64,000 nucleotides of DNA from Deltaproteobacteria bacterium (GTDB lineage: Bacteria > Myxococcota_A > UBA9160 > PR03), in NCBI GenBank assembly GCA_035063765.1, contig JAPSFT010000002.1:1-64000 (forward strand), read 5' to 3'. Positions 13,696 through 29,094 of this stretch are shown piece by piece. Made by a program: the position numbers and the translations under genes. The notes under the pieces are model-generated. The model ran no database searches. It was not told the DNA's origin and saw only the letters and a list, made by a program, of their open reading frames with translations. Positions within the stretch are counted from its first letter, which is position 1. Every line of letters starts with the position of its first letter.

Positions 13696-14247
13696 TTGGG
13701 CTCACGGGGCGGCGCGATCGCCGCGGCCGTGCTGGTGGCGGTCGCCGTGTTCGCGGCGCTCTGGGCGACGGGCCCGCCGCCCGAGCCGATCCGGCCTGGC
13801 CAGCCGGCCCCCGGCTTCACGCTGCCAGGCCTCGACGGCGGGAGCGTGAGCCTCGCGGACCTGCGCGGCAAGGTGGTGCTGCTGAACTTCTGGGCCACCT
13901 GGTGCAAGCCCTGCGAGGACGAGATGCCCGCGATGCAGCGCCTGCACGAGGCGCTGGCCGGCACCGACTTCCGGCTCCTGGCCGTCTCGACCGACGCGGA
14001 GCGCGCGCCCGTCGAGGCGTTCCGCGAGCGCCTCGGCCTGGGCTTCCCGATCCTGCTCGACCCGGAGAAGACGGTCGCGGAGGCGTACCAGACCTATCGC
14101 TATCCGGAGAGCTACCTGATCGGCCGCGACGGCCGGATCCTGGCCCGCTACATCGGCCCGCGCGACTGGGACGCGGCCGTGTACCACGAGCGGATCCGGC
14201 AGCTCGCAACCGGCGCGACGCAGGGGCCGGCGGCGGCGCCGGAGTAG
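13696..14247 (+). CDS. TlpA/ResA-family thiol-disulfide oxidoreductase
   Basis: 183 residues starting with TTG. An N-terminal hydrophobic segment (residues ~7-25) anchors or exports it. A thioredoxin fold of the AhpC/TSA-TlpA type follows, with LPGLDGGSVSLADLRGKVVL and the redox motif NFWATWCKPCEDEMP (Cys-Lys-Pro-Cys). ESYLIGRDGRI contains the usual cis-Pro region in degenerate form. Family members reduce periplasmic disulfides, for instance in cytochrome c maturation. The position directly behind rplQ does not reveal a specific partner. Confidence 0.88.
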   Translation: MGSRGGAIAAAVLVAVAVFAALWATGPPPEPIRPGQPAPGFTLPGLDGGSVSLADLRGKVVLLNFWATWCKPCEDEMPAMQRLHEALAGTDFRLLAVSTDAERAPVEAFRERLGLGFPILLDPEKTVAEAYQTYRYPESYLIGRDGRILARYIGPRDWDAAVYHERIRQLATGATQGPAAAPE

Positions 14248-14332
14248 CGCCGGGGGGGGCCGAGCCGGCCCGCCACCGGGCGGCCCGGCGGGCTCCCTGC
14301 TAGCGTGGGTCCGCCTCCCGAGGGGGTGGGGA

Positions 14333-14644
14333 GTGCGCCCGCTACTCGTTGCGATCCTGCTGGTCGCCGCCGCGGCCGTCTGGGCGTGGTTCGACGCGGA
14401 GAACGGCGTCGACACGTGGCGGCGGCTGCATCACGAAGTCGAGGAGGTCCGTGCGCGCGGGCGCTCGCTCGCGGAGCGCAACGAGGCGCTCCGCAGCGAG
14501 ATCGATGCGCTGGCCGGCGACCGCTTCGCCCAGGAGCGGGCCGTGCGCGAGGAGCTGCGCTGGGTGCGGCCCGGCGAGATCCTGGTCCGGGTGCCCCGCA
14601 GCGACGCGCCCGGCGGCGGGAGCACGAGCCCCCCGCTTCCTTGA
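14333..14644 (+). CDS. ftsB: FtsB/DivIC-like septum formation initiator
   Basis: 103 residues from a GTG start with GGGGTGGGGAG upstream. One membrane helix (residues ~3-19) is followed by a coiled coil (VEEVRARGRSLAERNEALRS) and a short family block with DRFAQERAVREELRWVRPGE. FtsB bridges FtsL and FtsQ in the divisome. Weakly conserved sequence but typical layout; the gene symbol is inferred. A TAGCGT -10-like hexamer sits at 14,301. argS follows after 33 bases. Confidence 0.8.
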   Translation: MRPLLVAILLVAAAAVWAWFDAENGVDTWRRLHHEVEEVRARGRSLAERNEALRSEIDALAGDRFAQERAVREELRWVRPGEILVRVPRSDAPGGGSTSPPLP

Positions 14645-14677
14645 CTCGCCCCGCCGCGGGGGGGATGTTCAGCCGCC

Positions 14678-16411
14678 ATGCGCGAACGCCTGCGCCGAGC
14701 GCTCGAGACCGCGATCGGGGCCATCCTCCGGGAGGCCGGCGACGCGGGCCCGCTGCCGCCCTTTGCGCTCGATCCGCCGCGCCAGGCCGAGCACGGCGAC
14801 TTCGCCTGCAACGCGGCGCTGCTGCTCGGCAAGCGCCTGCGCGAGCCGCCGCGTGCGGTGGCCGAGCGGCTGGTGGCGGCGCTCGGCGCGGCGGGCGGGC
14901 TCGTGGCGCGTGCCGAGATCGCCGGCCCCGGCTTCGTGAACCTCTGGATCGCCGACGACGAGTGGCGGCGTGGGCTGCTCGAGATCCTGGCGGCGGGCCC
15001 GGGCTTCGGGCGCGTCGAGCCGGGCGCCGGCGCGAGCGTGCAGGTCGAGTTCGTGTCGGCGAATCCCACCGGTCCCCTGACCCTCGGCCACGGCCGCCAG
15101 GCCGTGCTCGGCGACTGCATCGCCCGCCTGCTCGAGGCGGCCGGCGAGCGCGTGACCCGCGAGTACTACTTCAACGACGGCGGGCGGCAGATGCGCGTGC
15201 TCGGCCAGTCGGTGAAGGCGCGCTACCTGGAGCAGCTCGGCCGCGCTGCGCCGCCGCCGCCCGCGGCGCTGGCCCGGGCCGACGCCCCCTGGCCCGAGAC
15301 GGTCGGGGGGCTGCCGGTGGCCTTCCCGCGCGACGGCTACCAGGGCGAGTACATCGCCGAGATCGCCGCCGCGCTGCGCGCCCGCCACGGGGACGCGCTC
15401 GCCGACGAGCCCGCCGAGGGCGCCTTCCGCGAGGCCGCCCAGGAACGCATCTTCGCGGAGATCGAAGCGACGCTCCGCGCCCTCGGCATCCGCTTCGACG
15501 TCTACACCAACGAGAAGACCTTCTACGAGAGCGGCGCGCTCGACGCCGTGCTCGCCGACCTCCGCGCCAAGGACCTGGTCTACGACGCGGAGGGCGCCAC
15601 CTGGCTGCGCGCCACCGCGCTCGGGCTCGAGCGCGACCGCGTGCTGGTGAAGAGCTCCGGCGAGCCCACCTACCTGCTCCCCGACATCGCCTACCACCGC
15701 GACAAGTTCCGGCGCGGCTTCGAGCGGATCGTCGACGTGCAGGGCGCCGACCACATCGAGCAGTTCCCCTTCGTGCGCGCGGCGCTCGGCGCGCTCGGCT
15801 GCGACGCGGCGCGCGTCGAGCTGGTGATGCACCAGTTCGTGACGCTGACCCGCGGCGGCGAGCAGGTGAAGCAGTCCACGCGCCGCGCCACCTACGTCAC
15901 CGTCGACGAGCTGCTCGAGCAGGTCGGCGCCGACGTGTTCCGTTTCTTCATGGTGCAGCGCAAGGCGGACGGACACCTCGACTTCGACCTGGATCTCGCC
16001 CAGGAGCAGGACTGGAAGAAGAACCCTGCCTACTACGTGCAGTACGCCCACGCGCGCACCTGGGGCATCGAGCGCAAGGCGGCGGAGCAGGGCGTCGCGA
16101 TGCCGCCGGCCGCCGCGGCCGACCCGGCACCGCTCGTCCTGCCCGAGGAGCTCGCGCTGATCCGCAAGCTGCTCGAGCTCCCGGCGGTGGTGGCGCAGGC
16201 GGCAGCCGGGCGCGAGCCGCACCACCTCGCGTACTACCTGCGCGACGTGGCCGGCCTCTGGAATCCCTACGTGCAGGACGGCGTGCGCCACCGGGTGCTG
16301 TCGGAGGATGCGGCGCTCACGGGCGCCCGCCTCGCGCTGGCGCTGGCCGTGCGCACGGTGCTCGCCAACGGGCTCGCCCTGCTCGGCCTGTCGGCACCGG
16401 AGCGGATGTGA
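14678..16411 (+). CDS. argS: Arginyl-tRNA synthetase
   Basis: 577 residues, normal length. It charges tRNA-Arg. An N-terminal Add-1 domain (HGDFACNAALLLGKRL) is followed by the class I core. The HIGH motif reads SANPTGPLTLGHGRQ, with Thr in place of the first His, a variant seen in part of the family. The KMSKS-like loop is EQVKQSTRRATYVTVDEL. The C-terminal anticodon-binding domain ends with HHLAYYLRDVAGLWNPYV. A TTGACT at 14,641 overlapping the ftsB stop could be a -35 element. Confidence 0.96.
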   Translation: MRERLRRALETAIGAILREAGDAGPLPPFALDPPRQAEHGDFACNAALLLGKRLREPPRAVAERLVAALGAAGGLVARAEIAGPGFVNLWIADDEWRRGLLEILAAGPGFGRVEPGAGASVQVEFVSANPTGPLTLGHGRQAVLGDCIARLLEAAGERVTREYYFNDGGRQMRVLGQSVKARYLEQLGRAAPPPPAALARADAPWPETVGGLPVAFPRDGYQGEYIAEIAAALRARHGDALADEPAEGAFREAAQERIFAEIEATLRALGIRFDVYTNEKTFYESGALDAVLADLRAKDLVYDAEGATWLRATALGLERDRVLVKSSGEPTYLLPDIAYHRDKFRRGFERIVDVQGADHIEQFPFVRAALGALGCDAARVELVMHQFVTLTRGGEQVKQSTRRATYVTVDELLEQVGADVFRFFMVQRKADGHLDFDLDLAQEQDWKKNPAYYVQYAHARTWGIERKAAEQGVAMPPAAAADPAPLVLPEELALIRKLLELPAVVAQAAAGREPHHLAYYLRDVAGLWNPYVQDGVRHRVLSEDAALTGARLALALAVRTVLANGLALLGLSAPERM

Positions 16412-17100
16412 GCGAGGAGGAGGCTCCCCGCGCGCGAAGGACCGGATCGGGCCGCGGGGAGCGCCGGCGCGGATCCGGCCTCGCCGCGGCCCTCGCGGGC
16501 GCGGGCCTGCTCGTGGTGCTCGGCTTCGCGCTCGGCGTGGTCGGCGGGCTCGTCATGGAGGAGCCGGACCTGCTGCTCGACTACCTCCTCGGGCGCACCG
16601 AGCAGGTCGCGGTCGGCAGTGAGCCGGTGGCGGCCGCGGCGCCGGACGTTGCGGCGGAGCCGCCCGCTGCGCCCGACGTTGCGGTGCCGGGCGCGGCCGG
16701 GGAGGACGGGCCGGCGGCTGCCGCGGACGCGCCTGCCTCTGCGGCAAGGCCGGAAGCGGCTGCCGCTGCACCGCCGCCCGTCGAGTCCGCTGCAGGCGAA
16801 CCGCTTGCGGGAGCAGCGCCCGAGCCCCCGCTGCCCGAGGTGGCCGCGCCGCCGCCCGCCGGCTCCTTCGCGGTGCAGGTGGGTGCCTTCGCCGAAGCCT
16901 CCGCCGCCGAGCAGCTCGCGCGCCGGCTGCGCGCGCGGGGCCACCCGGTCTACGTCGCCCCCTCCACCGGATCCGACACCGCACGATGGCGGGTACGGGT
17001 CGGGCCGCTGGCGACGCGCAGCGAGGCGGAGGACGTGGCCGAGCGGCTCGAGCGCGAGGAGCGCGTCTCGACCTGGGTGCTGGCGGAAGGGCCGCCGTAG
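16408..17100 (+). CDS. SPOR-domain envelope protein
   Basis: 230 residues from a GTG overlapping the argS stop. A basic cytoplasmic N-terminus (~24 residues) is followed by one membrane helix ([20 protein letters not shown]), a ~100-residue Ala/Pro/Glu-rich linker and a C-terminal SPOR domain ([20 protein letters not shown] ... [20 protein letters not shown]). SPOR domains bind denuded glycan strands at the septum, so a cell-division or envelope role is likely, as with FtsN-type proteins. The argS-SPOR pairing is common in proteobacteria. Confidence 0.88.
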   Translation: MSEEEAPRARRTGSGRGERRRGSGLAAALAGAGLLVVLGFALGVVGGLVMEEPDLLLDYLLGRTEQVAVGSEPVAAAAPDVAAEPPAAPDVAVPGAAGEDGPAAAADAPASAARPEAAAAAPPPVESAAGEPLAGAAPEPPLPEVAAPPPAGSFAVQVGAFAEASAAEQLARRLRARGHPVYVAPSTGSDTARWRVRVGPLATRSEAEDVAERLEREERVSTWVLAEGPP

Positions 17101-17102
17101 CG

Positions 17103-17996
17103 GTGACGGCTCCGGCGGGAACGCGTCGCTGGCTCGTCACGGGTGCCGGGGGCCAGCTCGGCCGGTGCCTGGTCGAGCGGCTGCGCGCGCGCGAGGCCTT
17201 CGTGGCGGCGCCGGCCCGTCACGAGCTCGACGTCACCGACCGCGAGGCGGTGCGGGACGCCGTGCTCGGGGCTCCGGGTGGCCCCCCGGCCGTGGTCGTC
17301 AACGCGGCCGCGATGACGCACGTCGACCGTTGCGAGTCCGAGCCCGAGGCCGCCCACCGCGCGAACGCGCTCGCGCCCGGCTGGCTCGCCGAGGCCAGCC
17401 GCGCGGCCGGGGCCGCGTTCGTGCAGGTCTCGACCGACTACGTCTTCGACGGCACCGCACGGCGGCCCTATCGCGAGGACGACCCGACCGGCCCGCGCTC
17501 GGTGTACGGGCAGACCAAGCTCGAGGGCGAGGCGCGCGCGAGGGCCGCCCATCCCGATGCGCTCGTGGTGCGCACCGCCTGGCTCTTCGGGCCCGGGCGG
17601 AACTTCGTACGCACGATCCTCGAGGCGGCGGAACGCGCCTGGCGAGGAGCGGGGCCGCCCCTGCGGGTGGTGGACGACCAGCGCGGCTCGCCCACCTGGG
17701 CCGGCCACCTGGCGGATGCGCTGCTCCTGCTGGTGGAGCGCGATGCGCGCGGGATCTATCATGCGGCGAACTCCGGCTCGGCCACCTGGTGGGAGCTCGC
17801 CCGGGCCGCCGTGGACGCCTGGGGCCATCCGGAGCTGCCCATCGAGAAGGTCACCACCGCGGCGTTCCCGCGTCCGGCGCCGCGCCCGGCCTGGTCGGTG
17901 CTGGATCTCGCCAAGGCGGAACGCGCGGGCGTGCGCATGCCGAGCTGGGCCGAGGGGCTGCACGCCTACCTCGCCTCCCCAGGAGGATCCGCTTGA
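17103..17996 (+). CDS. rfbD: dTDP-4-dehydrorhamnose reductase-like
   Basis: 297 residues, GTG start. It has an N-terminal Rossmann motif ([17 protein letters not shown]), [35 protein letters not shown] and the catalytic YGQTK (Tyr-x3-Lys). The family performs the last reduction in dTDP-L-rhamnose synthesis; related reductases act on other dTDP-sugars. No rfbA, rfbB or rfbC lies nearby, so the substrate is uncertain. It is followed immediately by a nucleotide-sugar decarboxylase (4-base overlap). Confidence 0.88.
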   Translation: MTAPAGTRRWLVTGAGGQLGRCLVERLRAREAFVAAPARHELDVTDREAVRDAVLGAPGGPPAVVVNAAAMTHVDRCESEPEAAHRANALAPGWLAEASRAAGAAFVQVSTDYVFDGTARRPYREDDPTGPRSVYGQTKLEGEARARAAHPDALVVRTAWLFGPGRNFVRTILEAAERAWRGAGPPLRVVDDQRGSPTWAGHLADALLLLVERDARGIYHAANSGSATWWELARAAVDAWGHPELPIEKVTTAAFPRPAPRPAWSVLDLAKAERAGVRMPSWAEGLHAYLASPGGSA

Positions 17997-18957
17997 CGTC
18001 GCGAGCCCTGCAGCGCGTGCTGGTGACCGGAGGCGCCGGCTTCCTCGGCTCGCACCTCTGTGAGCGGCTGCTCGCCGAGGGCTGCGAGGTCCTGTGCTTC
18101 GACAACCTGCTCACCGGGCACATGGAGAACGTGACGCCGCTGCTCGGCCACGAGCGCTTCTCGTTCGAGCACTACGACGTCACCAACTACCTCTACGTCG
18201 CCGGCCCGCTCGACGCGGTGCTGCACTTCGCCTCGCCCGCCAGCCCGGCCGACTTCGAGCGGCTGCCGATCCAGATCCTGAAGGTCGGCTCGCTCGGCAC
18301 CCACAAGGCGCTCGGGCTGGCGAAGGCCAAGGGCGCCCGCTTCCTGCTGGCCAGCACCTCCGAGTGCTACGGCGATCCCGAGGTGAACCCGCAGCCCGAG
18401 AGCTACTGGGGCCACGTGAACCCGGTCGGGATCCGCGGCGTCTACGACGAGGCCAAGCGCTTCGCCGAGGCGATGACGATGGCCTACCACCGCCACCACG
18501 GGGTCGACGTCCGCATCGTCCGCATCTTCAACACCTTCGGGCCGCGCATGCAGCTCGCCGACGGCCGCGCGATCCCGAACTTCCTGTGCCAGGCGATCCG
18601 CGGCGAGCCGATCACGGTCTTCGGCGACGGCTCGCAGACGCGATCGTTCTGCTACGTGGACGACCTGATCGAGGGGATCTGGCGGCTGCTCCGCTCCGAT
18701 CACGTGGGACCCATGAACATCGGCAACCCCGAGGAGATGAGCCTCGTCGAGATGGCGCGCACGATCGTGCGCATCGCCGGCTCGTCGAGCGAGATCGTCT
18801 TCCAGGGGCTGCCCCCCGACGATCCGAAGGTGCGCCGCCCCGACATCTCGCTCGCCGAGTCCGTCCTCGGCTGGCGGCCGCGCGTGCCCGTCGAGGCCGG
18901 ATTGCGGCGCACCCACGCCTGGTTCGAGAAGGCCCTCGCGGCGGCCGGACGCGCCCC

Positions 18958-18961
<4 letters not shown>
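17993..18961 (+). CDS. UDP-glucuronate decarboxylase-like (UDP-xylose synthase)
   Basis: 322 residues from a TTG start with a perfect AGGAGG at 17,981-17,986. The NAD-dependent epimerase/dehydratase fold shows [51 protein letters not shown] and the catalytic YDEAK, then [10 protein letters not shown]. The SPASP and [12 protein letters not shown] blocks are characteristic of UXS enzymes, which convert UDP-glucuronate to UDP-xylose for surface polysaccharide. The residue that distinguishes closely related epimerases cannot be tested by eye. Confidence 0.85.
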
Positions 18962-20756
<1,795 letters not shown>

Positions 20757-20760
<4 letters not shown>

Positions 20761-21566
20761 GCGAGGCGCAGCGCCGGGAGCCGGCCGACGCGCAGGCTCC
20801 CGCCCCGCCGGCGACGCTCGCGCGCCGGCTCTGGGACCAGTTCGGCACGCTGCTGGTGGCGGTCGCGATCGCGCTCGGGATCCGCTCCTGCGTGATCGAG
20901 CCCTACCGGATCCCCTCGGAGTCGATGCTGCCGACCCTGCTGGTCGGCGACCACCTGTTCGTCAACAAGTTCGTGTACGGGATCCAGGTGCCCTTCACGG
21001 ACCTGCGTCTGCCCGGCCTGCGCGAGCCCCGGCGCGGCGACGTGGTCGTCTTCGACGTCGCGCGCGACCGCTACGGCGGGATCTTCCCGGCGGACCTGCG
21101 GCCCGAGCTGCCCGAGGACCGCTTCGTGAAGCGCATCGTCGGCCTGCCGGGCGACACGATCGAGGTGAGCGGCGGCCAGCTCCGGATCAACGGCGAGCCC
21201 GTGCCGGTCGAGCGCAGCGACGAGACGGTGCGCGACGAGAACGGGAGCCTGCTCGAGCTCTCGCGGGAGACCCTCGACGGCCGCACCCACGCGATCCTCG
21301 ACGACCCCCGCCTCCCGGGCCCCCAGCGCCGCCCGATCACCCTCGAGCCGGGCCGCTACTTCATGATGGGCGACAACCGGGACCACTCGAACGACAGCCG
21401 GATCTGGGGCACGGTGCGGCTCGCCGAGCTGAAGGGGCCCGCCTTCGTGCTCTACTGGTCCTGGGACTGGAACGGCTCGTGGGCCGAGCTCCTGAACCCG
21501 CTCACCTGGTGGGAGCTCATGACCGAGCACATGCGCTGGGACCGGATCGGGCGCGGGATCCACTGA
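20757..21566 (+). CDS. lepB: Signal peptidase I
   Basis: 269 residues. One N-terminal membrane helix ([16 protein letters not shown]) is followed by the S26 peptidase domain. The catalytic Ser lies in [20 protein letters not shown], the catalytic Lys in [13 protein letters not shown] and the box E motif in [16 protein letters not shown]. It cleaves signal peptides of exported proteins on the periplasmic face. The ATG overlaps the lepA stop (ATGA). The C-terminal ~45 residues are Trp-rich and not obviously conserved. Confidence 0.96.
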
Positions 21567-21631
21567 GCAGGGGCGCGAGCAGGCGCGCGGCGCCGCCGGA
21601 GGCGCTCGCCGGCCGGCGGCCCGCCGGGCCC

Positions 21632-21659
21632 TTGACGGCCCCCGCCGGCCCGATAGCCT
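21632..21659 (+). promoter_or_regulatory. Predicted sigma-70-type promoter of the pyr operon
   Basis: TTGACG (21,632-21,637) and TAGCCT (21,654-21,659) are separated by 16 bases. Transcription would start near 21,666, giving a leader of only about 50 bases before pyrR. The -35 hexamer has five of six consensus bases and the -10 has the T-A-N-N-N-T frame. No experimental support; judged from sequence and position only. Confidence 0.6.
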
Positions 21660-21675
21660 GCGCCCGGATCGTCGG

Positions 21676-21708
21676 CCTTTTAAGTCCGTCCCGCGAGGCG
21701 GACAAAGG
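21676..21708 (+). promoter_or_regulatory. PyrR-binding stem-loop overlapping the pyrR ribosome-binding site
   Basis: CCTTT (from 21,676) pairs with AAAGG (21,704-21,708); an inner GTCC pairs with GGAC; and the loop reads GTCCCGCGAGGC, close to the conserved PyrR anti-antiterminator loop known from Firmicutes and Actinobacteria. The 3' strand AAAGG is also the Shine-Dalgarno for the GTG at 21,715. PyrR bound to UMP would therefore be expected to block translation, as described for mycobacteria. The leader is too short for a terminator/antiterminator switch. Confidence 0.8.
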
Positions 21709-21714
21709 TGAAGC

Positions 21715-22392
21715 GTGAGGGACCCCTCTTCCCCCACGGCGCCGCGCAGCGCCGCCATGTCCACCGTCGAGCCGGGAGGCGCCGGCTCCGGGGGCGGGCT
21801 TTCCCCGGCGGCGTCCGTGGTCCTCGACGACGTCGCGATCCGGCGCGCGCTCGTGCGGATCTCCCACGAGCTCCTCGAGCGCAACGATCGCCTCGCCACG
21901 CTCTACCTGGTGGCGATCCCGAACGGCGGCGTGCCGCTGGCGCGGCAGATCGCGGCGAACCTCGTCGAGATCGCCGGTGTCGAGGTGCCGGTCGGGATCC
22001 TCGACACCACCCTCTATCGGGACGACCTGGTGACGCGTGCCGAGCGCCCGCCGCTGCGGCGCACCGAGATGCCGTCGGCCGTCGACGGGCACGTGGTGGT
22101 GCTGGTCGACGACGTGGTCAGCACCGGGCGCACGATCCGGGCGGCGATGGACGCGCTGATGGACTTCGGGCGGCCGCAGGCCGTGCAGGTGGTCGGGCTC
22201 GTCGACCGCGGGCACCGCGAGCTCCCGATCAAGATCGACTACGTGGGCAAGAACCTTCCCACGCAGCGCAGCGAGCGGGTGGAGCTGCGCGGGCTCGCGG
22301 GCGGCCTCGACGGGCCGCTCGAGGTGGTGGTGCTTCGCGATCCGGCGTCGGAGGGGGACGATTCCATGATCCAGAGGGCGACGCGGTCATGA
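21715..22392 (+). CDS. pyrR: PyrR: pyrimidine operon regulator / uracil phosphoribosyltransferase
   Basis: 225 residues, longer than the usual ~180. PyrR senses UMP and binds a leader hairpin; many members also have uracil phosphoribosyltransferase activity. The PRPP loop [18 protein letters not shown] is at residues ~127-144, with [14 protein letters not shown] earlier and [18 protein letters not shown] near the end, all family hallmarks. About 35 N-terminal residues are a Ser/Pro/Gly-rich extension. The GTG at 21,715 is favoured because the PyrR-type hairpin ends in its ribosome-binding site; an ATG at 21,757 would remove much of the extension. The stop overlaps pyrB. Confidence 0.92.
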   Translation: MRDPSSPTAPRSAAMSTVEPGGAGSGGGLSPAASVVLDDVAIRRALVRISHELLERNDRLATLYLVAIPNGGVPLARQIAANLVEIAGVEVPVGILDTTLYRDDLVTRAERPPLRRTEMPSAVDGHVVVLVDDVVSTGRTIRAAMDALMDFGRPQAVQVVGLVDRGHRELPIKIDYVGKNLPTQRSERVELRGLAGGLDGPLEVVVLRDPASEGDDSMIQRATRS

Positions 22393-23330
22393 TGGGGCGC
22401 GACCTGCTCGGCATCGAGGACCTCGACCGGGCCGACCTCGAACGCATCCTCGAGACCTCGCTGCGCATGGAGGAGGTGGGGCGCCGGGACGTGAAGAAGG
22501 TCCCGACCCTGCGCGGGCGCACCATCATCAACCTCTTCTTCGAGCCTTCGACCCGCACCCGCACGAGCTTCGAGATCGCCGGCAAGCGGCTCTCGGCGGA
22601 CGTGGTCAACTTCTCGCCGTCGAGCTCGAGCCTGGTCAAGGCCGAGAGCATCCTCGACACCGCGATGACGCTCGACGCGATGGACCCCGACGTGGTGGTG
22701 GTCCGCCACAAGGTGGCGGGCGTCCCGAAGCGGCTCGCCGACGCGCTCGAGGCGCCGGTGGTGAACGCCGGCGACGGCGCCCACGAGCACCCGACCCAGG
22801 CGCTCCTCGACCTGTTCACGGTCTGGCAGGAGAAGGGCCGCATCGACGGCCTCACGGTCACGATCGTGGGCGACATCCAGCACTCGCGGGTCGCGCGCTC
22901 GAACCTCCATGCCTTCTCGAAGCTCGGTGCCGAGGTGCGGCTCGCGGCGCCGCCCACCATGCTGCCCGCGGCGGTCGAGAGCCTCGGCGCCAAGGCCTAC
23001 ACCTCGCTGCGCGAGGCGCTCGAAGGGGCCGACGTGGTCATGCTCCTGCGCATCCAGCAGGAGCGGCTGGCCGGCTGCTTCTTCCCGAGCATCCGCGAGT
23101 ACGCTGCCACCTTCGGGCTCGACCGCCGCAAGCTGCGCTTCGCAAAGGACGACGCGATCGTGATGCACCCGGGCCCGATCAACCGCGGGGTCGAGATCGC
23201 CCACGATCTCGCCGACCACCGGCCGAGCGTGATCCTCGACCAGGTGCGCAACGGCGTCGCGGTGCGGATGGCGGTGCTCTACCTGTTCGCCGGCCGCTCG
23301 CCCCGCGAGGCGGCACGGCGCGAAGGCTAG
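22389..23330 (+). CDS. pyrB: Aspartate carbamoyltransferase, catalytic subunit
   Basis: 313 residues. It condenses carbamoyl phosphate and aspartate in the second step of UMP synthesis. Carbamoyl-phosphate-binding [18 protein letters not shown] and [19 protein letters not shown] are present, together with the C-terminal [12 protein letters not shown] loop. It starts at ATG 22,389 (a second ATG follows) and overlaps the pyrR stop. No pyrI regulatory gene is nearby, so the enzyme is likely a trimer or associates with PyrC. Confidence 0.97.
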   Translation: MMGRDLLGIEDLDRADLERILETSLRMEEVGRRDVKKVPTLRGRTIINLFFEPSTRTRTSFEIAGKRLSADVVNFSPSSSSLVKAESILDTAMTLDAMDPDVVVVRHKVAGVPKRLADALEAPVVNAGDGAHEHPTQALLDLFTVWQEKGRIDGLTVTIVGDIQHSRVARSNLHAFSKLGAEVRLAAPPTMLPAAVESLGAKAYTSLREALEGADVVMLLRIQQERLAGCFFPSIREYAATFGLDRRKLRFAKDDAIVMHPGPINRGVEIAHDLADHRPSVILDQVRNGVAVRMAVLYLFAGRSPREAARREG

Positions 23331-23351
23331 GAGAGGGAGGCCGGGACGAGG

Positions 23352-24659
23352 ATGGCGAGGCTCTGGATCCGCGGCGGGCGTGTCCTCGATCCCGCTGGCG
23401 AGCGCGACGAGCAGGCCGACGTGTTCGTCGAGGACGGGCGCATCGCCGCGCTGGGCGCGCCGGGCGCGCTCGGCGTCGAGACCGCCGGCGCCGAGGTGAT
23501 CGACGCGGCCGGCTGCTGGGTGGCGCCCGGCTTCGTCGACCTCCACGTGCACCTGCGCGAGCCGGGCCAGGAGTACAAGGAGGACATTGCCTCGGGCGGG
23601 CGCTGCGGCGTGGCGGGCGGCTTCACGGCCGTGGTGTGCATGGCCAACACCCAGCCCCCGAACGACGACCCCGCGGTGACCGAGTACATCCTCGACCGCG
23701 CGCGCCAGGAGTCGCCGGCGCGCGTCTACCCGGTGGCGGCAGCGACCCGCGGCCTCGCCGGCGAGGTGATGACCGAGATGACGGCGCTGGTCGAGGCCGG
23801 CGTCGTGGCCTTCAGCGACGACGGGCGGACGATCATGGACTCGGGCGTGATGCGCCGGGTTCTCGAGTACTCGGGGCTCGTGCGGGTCCCGATCATCACC
23901 CACGCCGAGGACCGCACCCTGGTGCGCGAGGGGGTCGTGAACGAGGGGCCGGTCTCGACCCGGCTCGGCCTGCCCGGCAACTCCGCCGTCGCCGAGGTGG
24001 TGCACGTGGCGCGCGACCTCATGCTCGCCGAGCTGACCGGCGCGCACCTGCACGTGGCCCACGTCTCGACGGCGGGTGCCGTGGACCTGATCCGCACCGC
24101 CCGCGAGCGGGGCGTCCACGTGACCGCCGAGGTGACGCCGCACCACCTGACCCTCACCGACGAGGCCACGCTCGGCTACGACACCAACACCAAGATGGCG
24201 CCGCCCCTGCGCGGGGCTCGCGACGTCGAGGCCTGCCGGGCGGCGCTCGCCGACGGCACGATCGACGCGATCGCCACCGACCACGCCCCCCACGCCGTCC
24301 ACGAGAAGGACGTCGAGTTCACGGCCGCACCGCCCGGCGTGATCGGGCTCGAGACCGCCGTGCCGGTGACCCTCGAGCTCGTGCGCGCCGGCGAGCTGAC
24401 CCCGCTCGCGTGGGTGCGGCGGCTCTCGACCGGGCCCGCGCGCATCATCGGGCGCCCGGGCGGCTCGCTCGCCGTGGGCGCGGCCGCCGACCTCGTCGTG
24501 ATCGACCCCGAGCGGCGCTGGACCTACGACCCCGCGAAGGGCTTCTCGAAGAGCCGCAACTCCCCCTGGGTCGGCCGCGAGCTGATCGGCCGCGCCATGG
24601 TGACCGTCGTCGGGGGCACGCTCGTCTACGACGCGCACCGCGGGGTGCTGGTGCCGTGA
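23352..24659 (+). CDS. pyrC: Dihydroorotase
   Basis: 435 residues, the long (class I) type. It cyclises carbamoyl aspartate to dihydroorotate. Metal-binding [14 protein letters not shown] lies at residues ~62-75. ITHAEDRTL and HVAHVSTAG supply further His ligands, and AIATDHAPH carries the catalytic Asp. The C-terminal [20 protein letters not shown] is typical. It sits between pyrB and carA; its stop overlaps the carA GTG. Confidence 0.96.
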   Translation: MARLWIRGGRVLDPAGERDEQADVFVEDGRIAALGAPGALGVETAGAEVIDAAGCWVAPGFVDLHVHLREPGQEYKEDIASGGRCGVAGGFTAVVCMANTQPPNDDPAVTEYILDRARQESPARVYPVAAATRGLAGEVMTEMTALVEAGVVAFSDDGRTIMDSGVMRRVLEYSGLVRVPIITHAEDRTLVREGVVNEGPVSTRLGLPGNSAVAEVVHVARDLMLAELTGAHLHVAHVSTAGAVDLIRTARERGVHVTAEVTPHHLTLTDEATLGYDTNTKMAPPLRGARDVEACRAALADGTIDAIATDHAPHAVHEKDVEFTAAPPGVIGLETAVPVTLELVRAGELTPLAWVRRLSTGPARIIGRPGGSLAVGAAADLVVIDPERRWTYDPAKGFSKSRNSPWVGRELIGRAMVTVVGGTLVYDAHRGVLVP

Positions 24660-25861
24660 CGCAGAGCCTCCGGGTCCGCCGCCCCGCCGCGCTGGCGCTC
24701 GCCGACGGCACCGTCTACCGCGGGCACGCCTTCGGCGCGCAGGCGGTCGCGAGCGGCGAGGTCTGCTTCAACACGAGCATGACCGGCTACCAGGAGATCG
24801 TGACCGACCCCTCCTACGCCGGGCAGATCGTGACCATGACCTGCACCCAGATCGGGAACGTCGGCGCGAACCCGCAGGACGAGGAGGCGGCGCGGCCCTT
24901 CCTGTCCGGCTTCGTCGTGAAGGAGCTCTGCGAGACGCCGAGCAACTGGCGCGCCGAGGAGCCGCTCGACGCGTTCCTCCGGCGCTGGGGCGTGCCGGGG
25001 CTTGCCGGCATCGACACCCGGGCCCTGGTGCGGCGGATCCGCGACGGCGGGGTCCAGAGCGGCGTGCTCTCGACCGATCCCGCACGCCAGGACGCCGGAG
25101 ACCTGGTGGGCGCCGCCCGCGAGGCGCCGGCCCTCGACGGCCGTGACCTCGTGGCCGCCGTCACCACGCGCGCGCCCTATCGCTGGAGCGAGGGGATCTG
25201 GCCCGGCATCGCGGGCCAGATCCCGCGCGGCGCGCGGCCCGAGCCGGCGCTGCGCCTCGTCGCCTACGACCTCGGCGTGAAGCGCAACATCCTGCGCCTG
25301 CTCGTCGAGCACGGCTTCGACGTGACGGTCGTGCCCGCGGCCACGAGCGCGGCCGAGGCGCTGCGCCACGAGCCCGACGCGGTGTTCCTCTCGAACGGGC
25401 CGGGCGACCCGGCAGCGGTGGCGGGCGTGCGCGAGCCGGTGCGCGAGCTGGCCGGGCGGCTCCCGGTCTTCGGCATCTGCCTCGGGCACCAGATCCTGGG
25501 CCTCGCGCTCGGCGGCACGACGCGCAAGCTCAAGTTCGGGCACCGCGGAGGCAACCAGCCCGGCCAGGACCTCGCCACCGGGAAGGTCGCGATCTGCGCC
25601 GAGAACCACGGCTACGCGGTCGACGCGGAGTCTTTGCGGGCTGCGGGGGAGCCGGTCGAGGTCACGCACCTGAACCTGAACGACGGCACCGTGGAAGGCC
25701 TCGCGCACGCGACCCGGCCGCTCTTCTCGGTCCAGTACCACCCCGAGGCGTCGCCCGGCCCGCACGACGCCGGCTACTTCTTCGGCCGCTTCCGCGACAT
25801 GGTGCTGCGCCACAAGCGCGGCGAGACGGTGACGGGCCTCGACGTCGCCAGGGGACGCTGA
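24656..25861 (+). CDS. carA: Carbamoyl-phosphate synthase small subunit
   Basis: 401 residues, GTG start overlapping the pyrC stop. It supplies ammonia from glutamine to CarB. The N-terminal domain has [20 protein letters not shown] and [18 protein letters not shown]. The class I amidotransferase domain has [15 protein letters not shown] with the nucleophilic Cys, and [11 protein letters not shown] with the His and Glu of the triad. The substrate is shared between pyrimidine and arginine synthesis; location in the pyr operon points to pyrimidine control. Confidence 0.97.
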   Translation: MTQSLRVRRPAALALADGTVYRGHAFGAQAVASGEVCFNTSMTGYQEIVTDPSYAGQIVTMTCTQIGNVGANPQDEEAARPFLSGFVVKELCETPSNWRAEEPLDAFLRRWGVPGLAGIDTRALVRRIRDGGVQSGVLSTDPARQDAGDLVGAAREAPALDGRDLVAAVTTRAPYRWSEGIWPGIAGQIPRGARPEPALRLVAYDLGVKRNILRLLVEHGFDVTVVPAATSAAEALRHEPDAVFLSNGPGDPAAVAGVREPVRELAGRLPVFGICLGHQILGLALGGTTRKLKFGHRGGNQPGQDLATGKVAICAENHGYAVDAESLRAAGEPVEVTHLNLNDGTVEGLAHATRPLFSVQYHPEASPGPHDAGYFFGRFRDMVLRHKRGETVTGLDVARGR

Positions 25862-29083
<3,222 letters not shown>

Positions 29084-29094
29084 GGGAGGTCGCC

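Noticed and set aside
14678-16411. Defective ArgS because the HIGH motif reads TLGH
   Set aside because: The first His is replaced in many functional arginyl-tRNA synthetases, and the rest of the enzyme is intact and full length.
21660-21714. PyrR-controlled transcription attenuator
   Set aside because: Only one stem-loop fits in the ~50-base leader and no terminator with a T-run follows; control by hiding the ribosome-binding site fits better.
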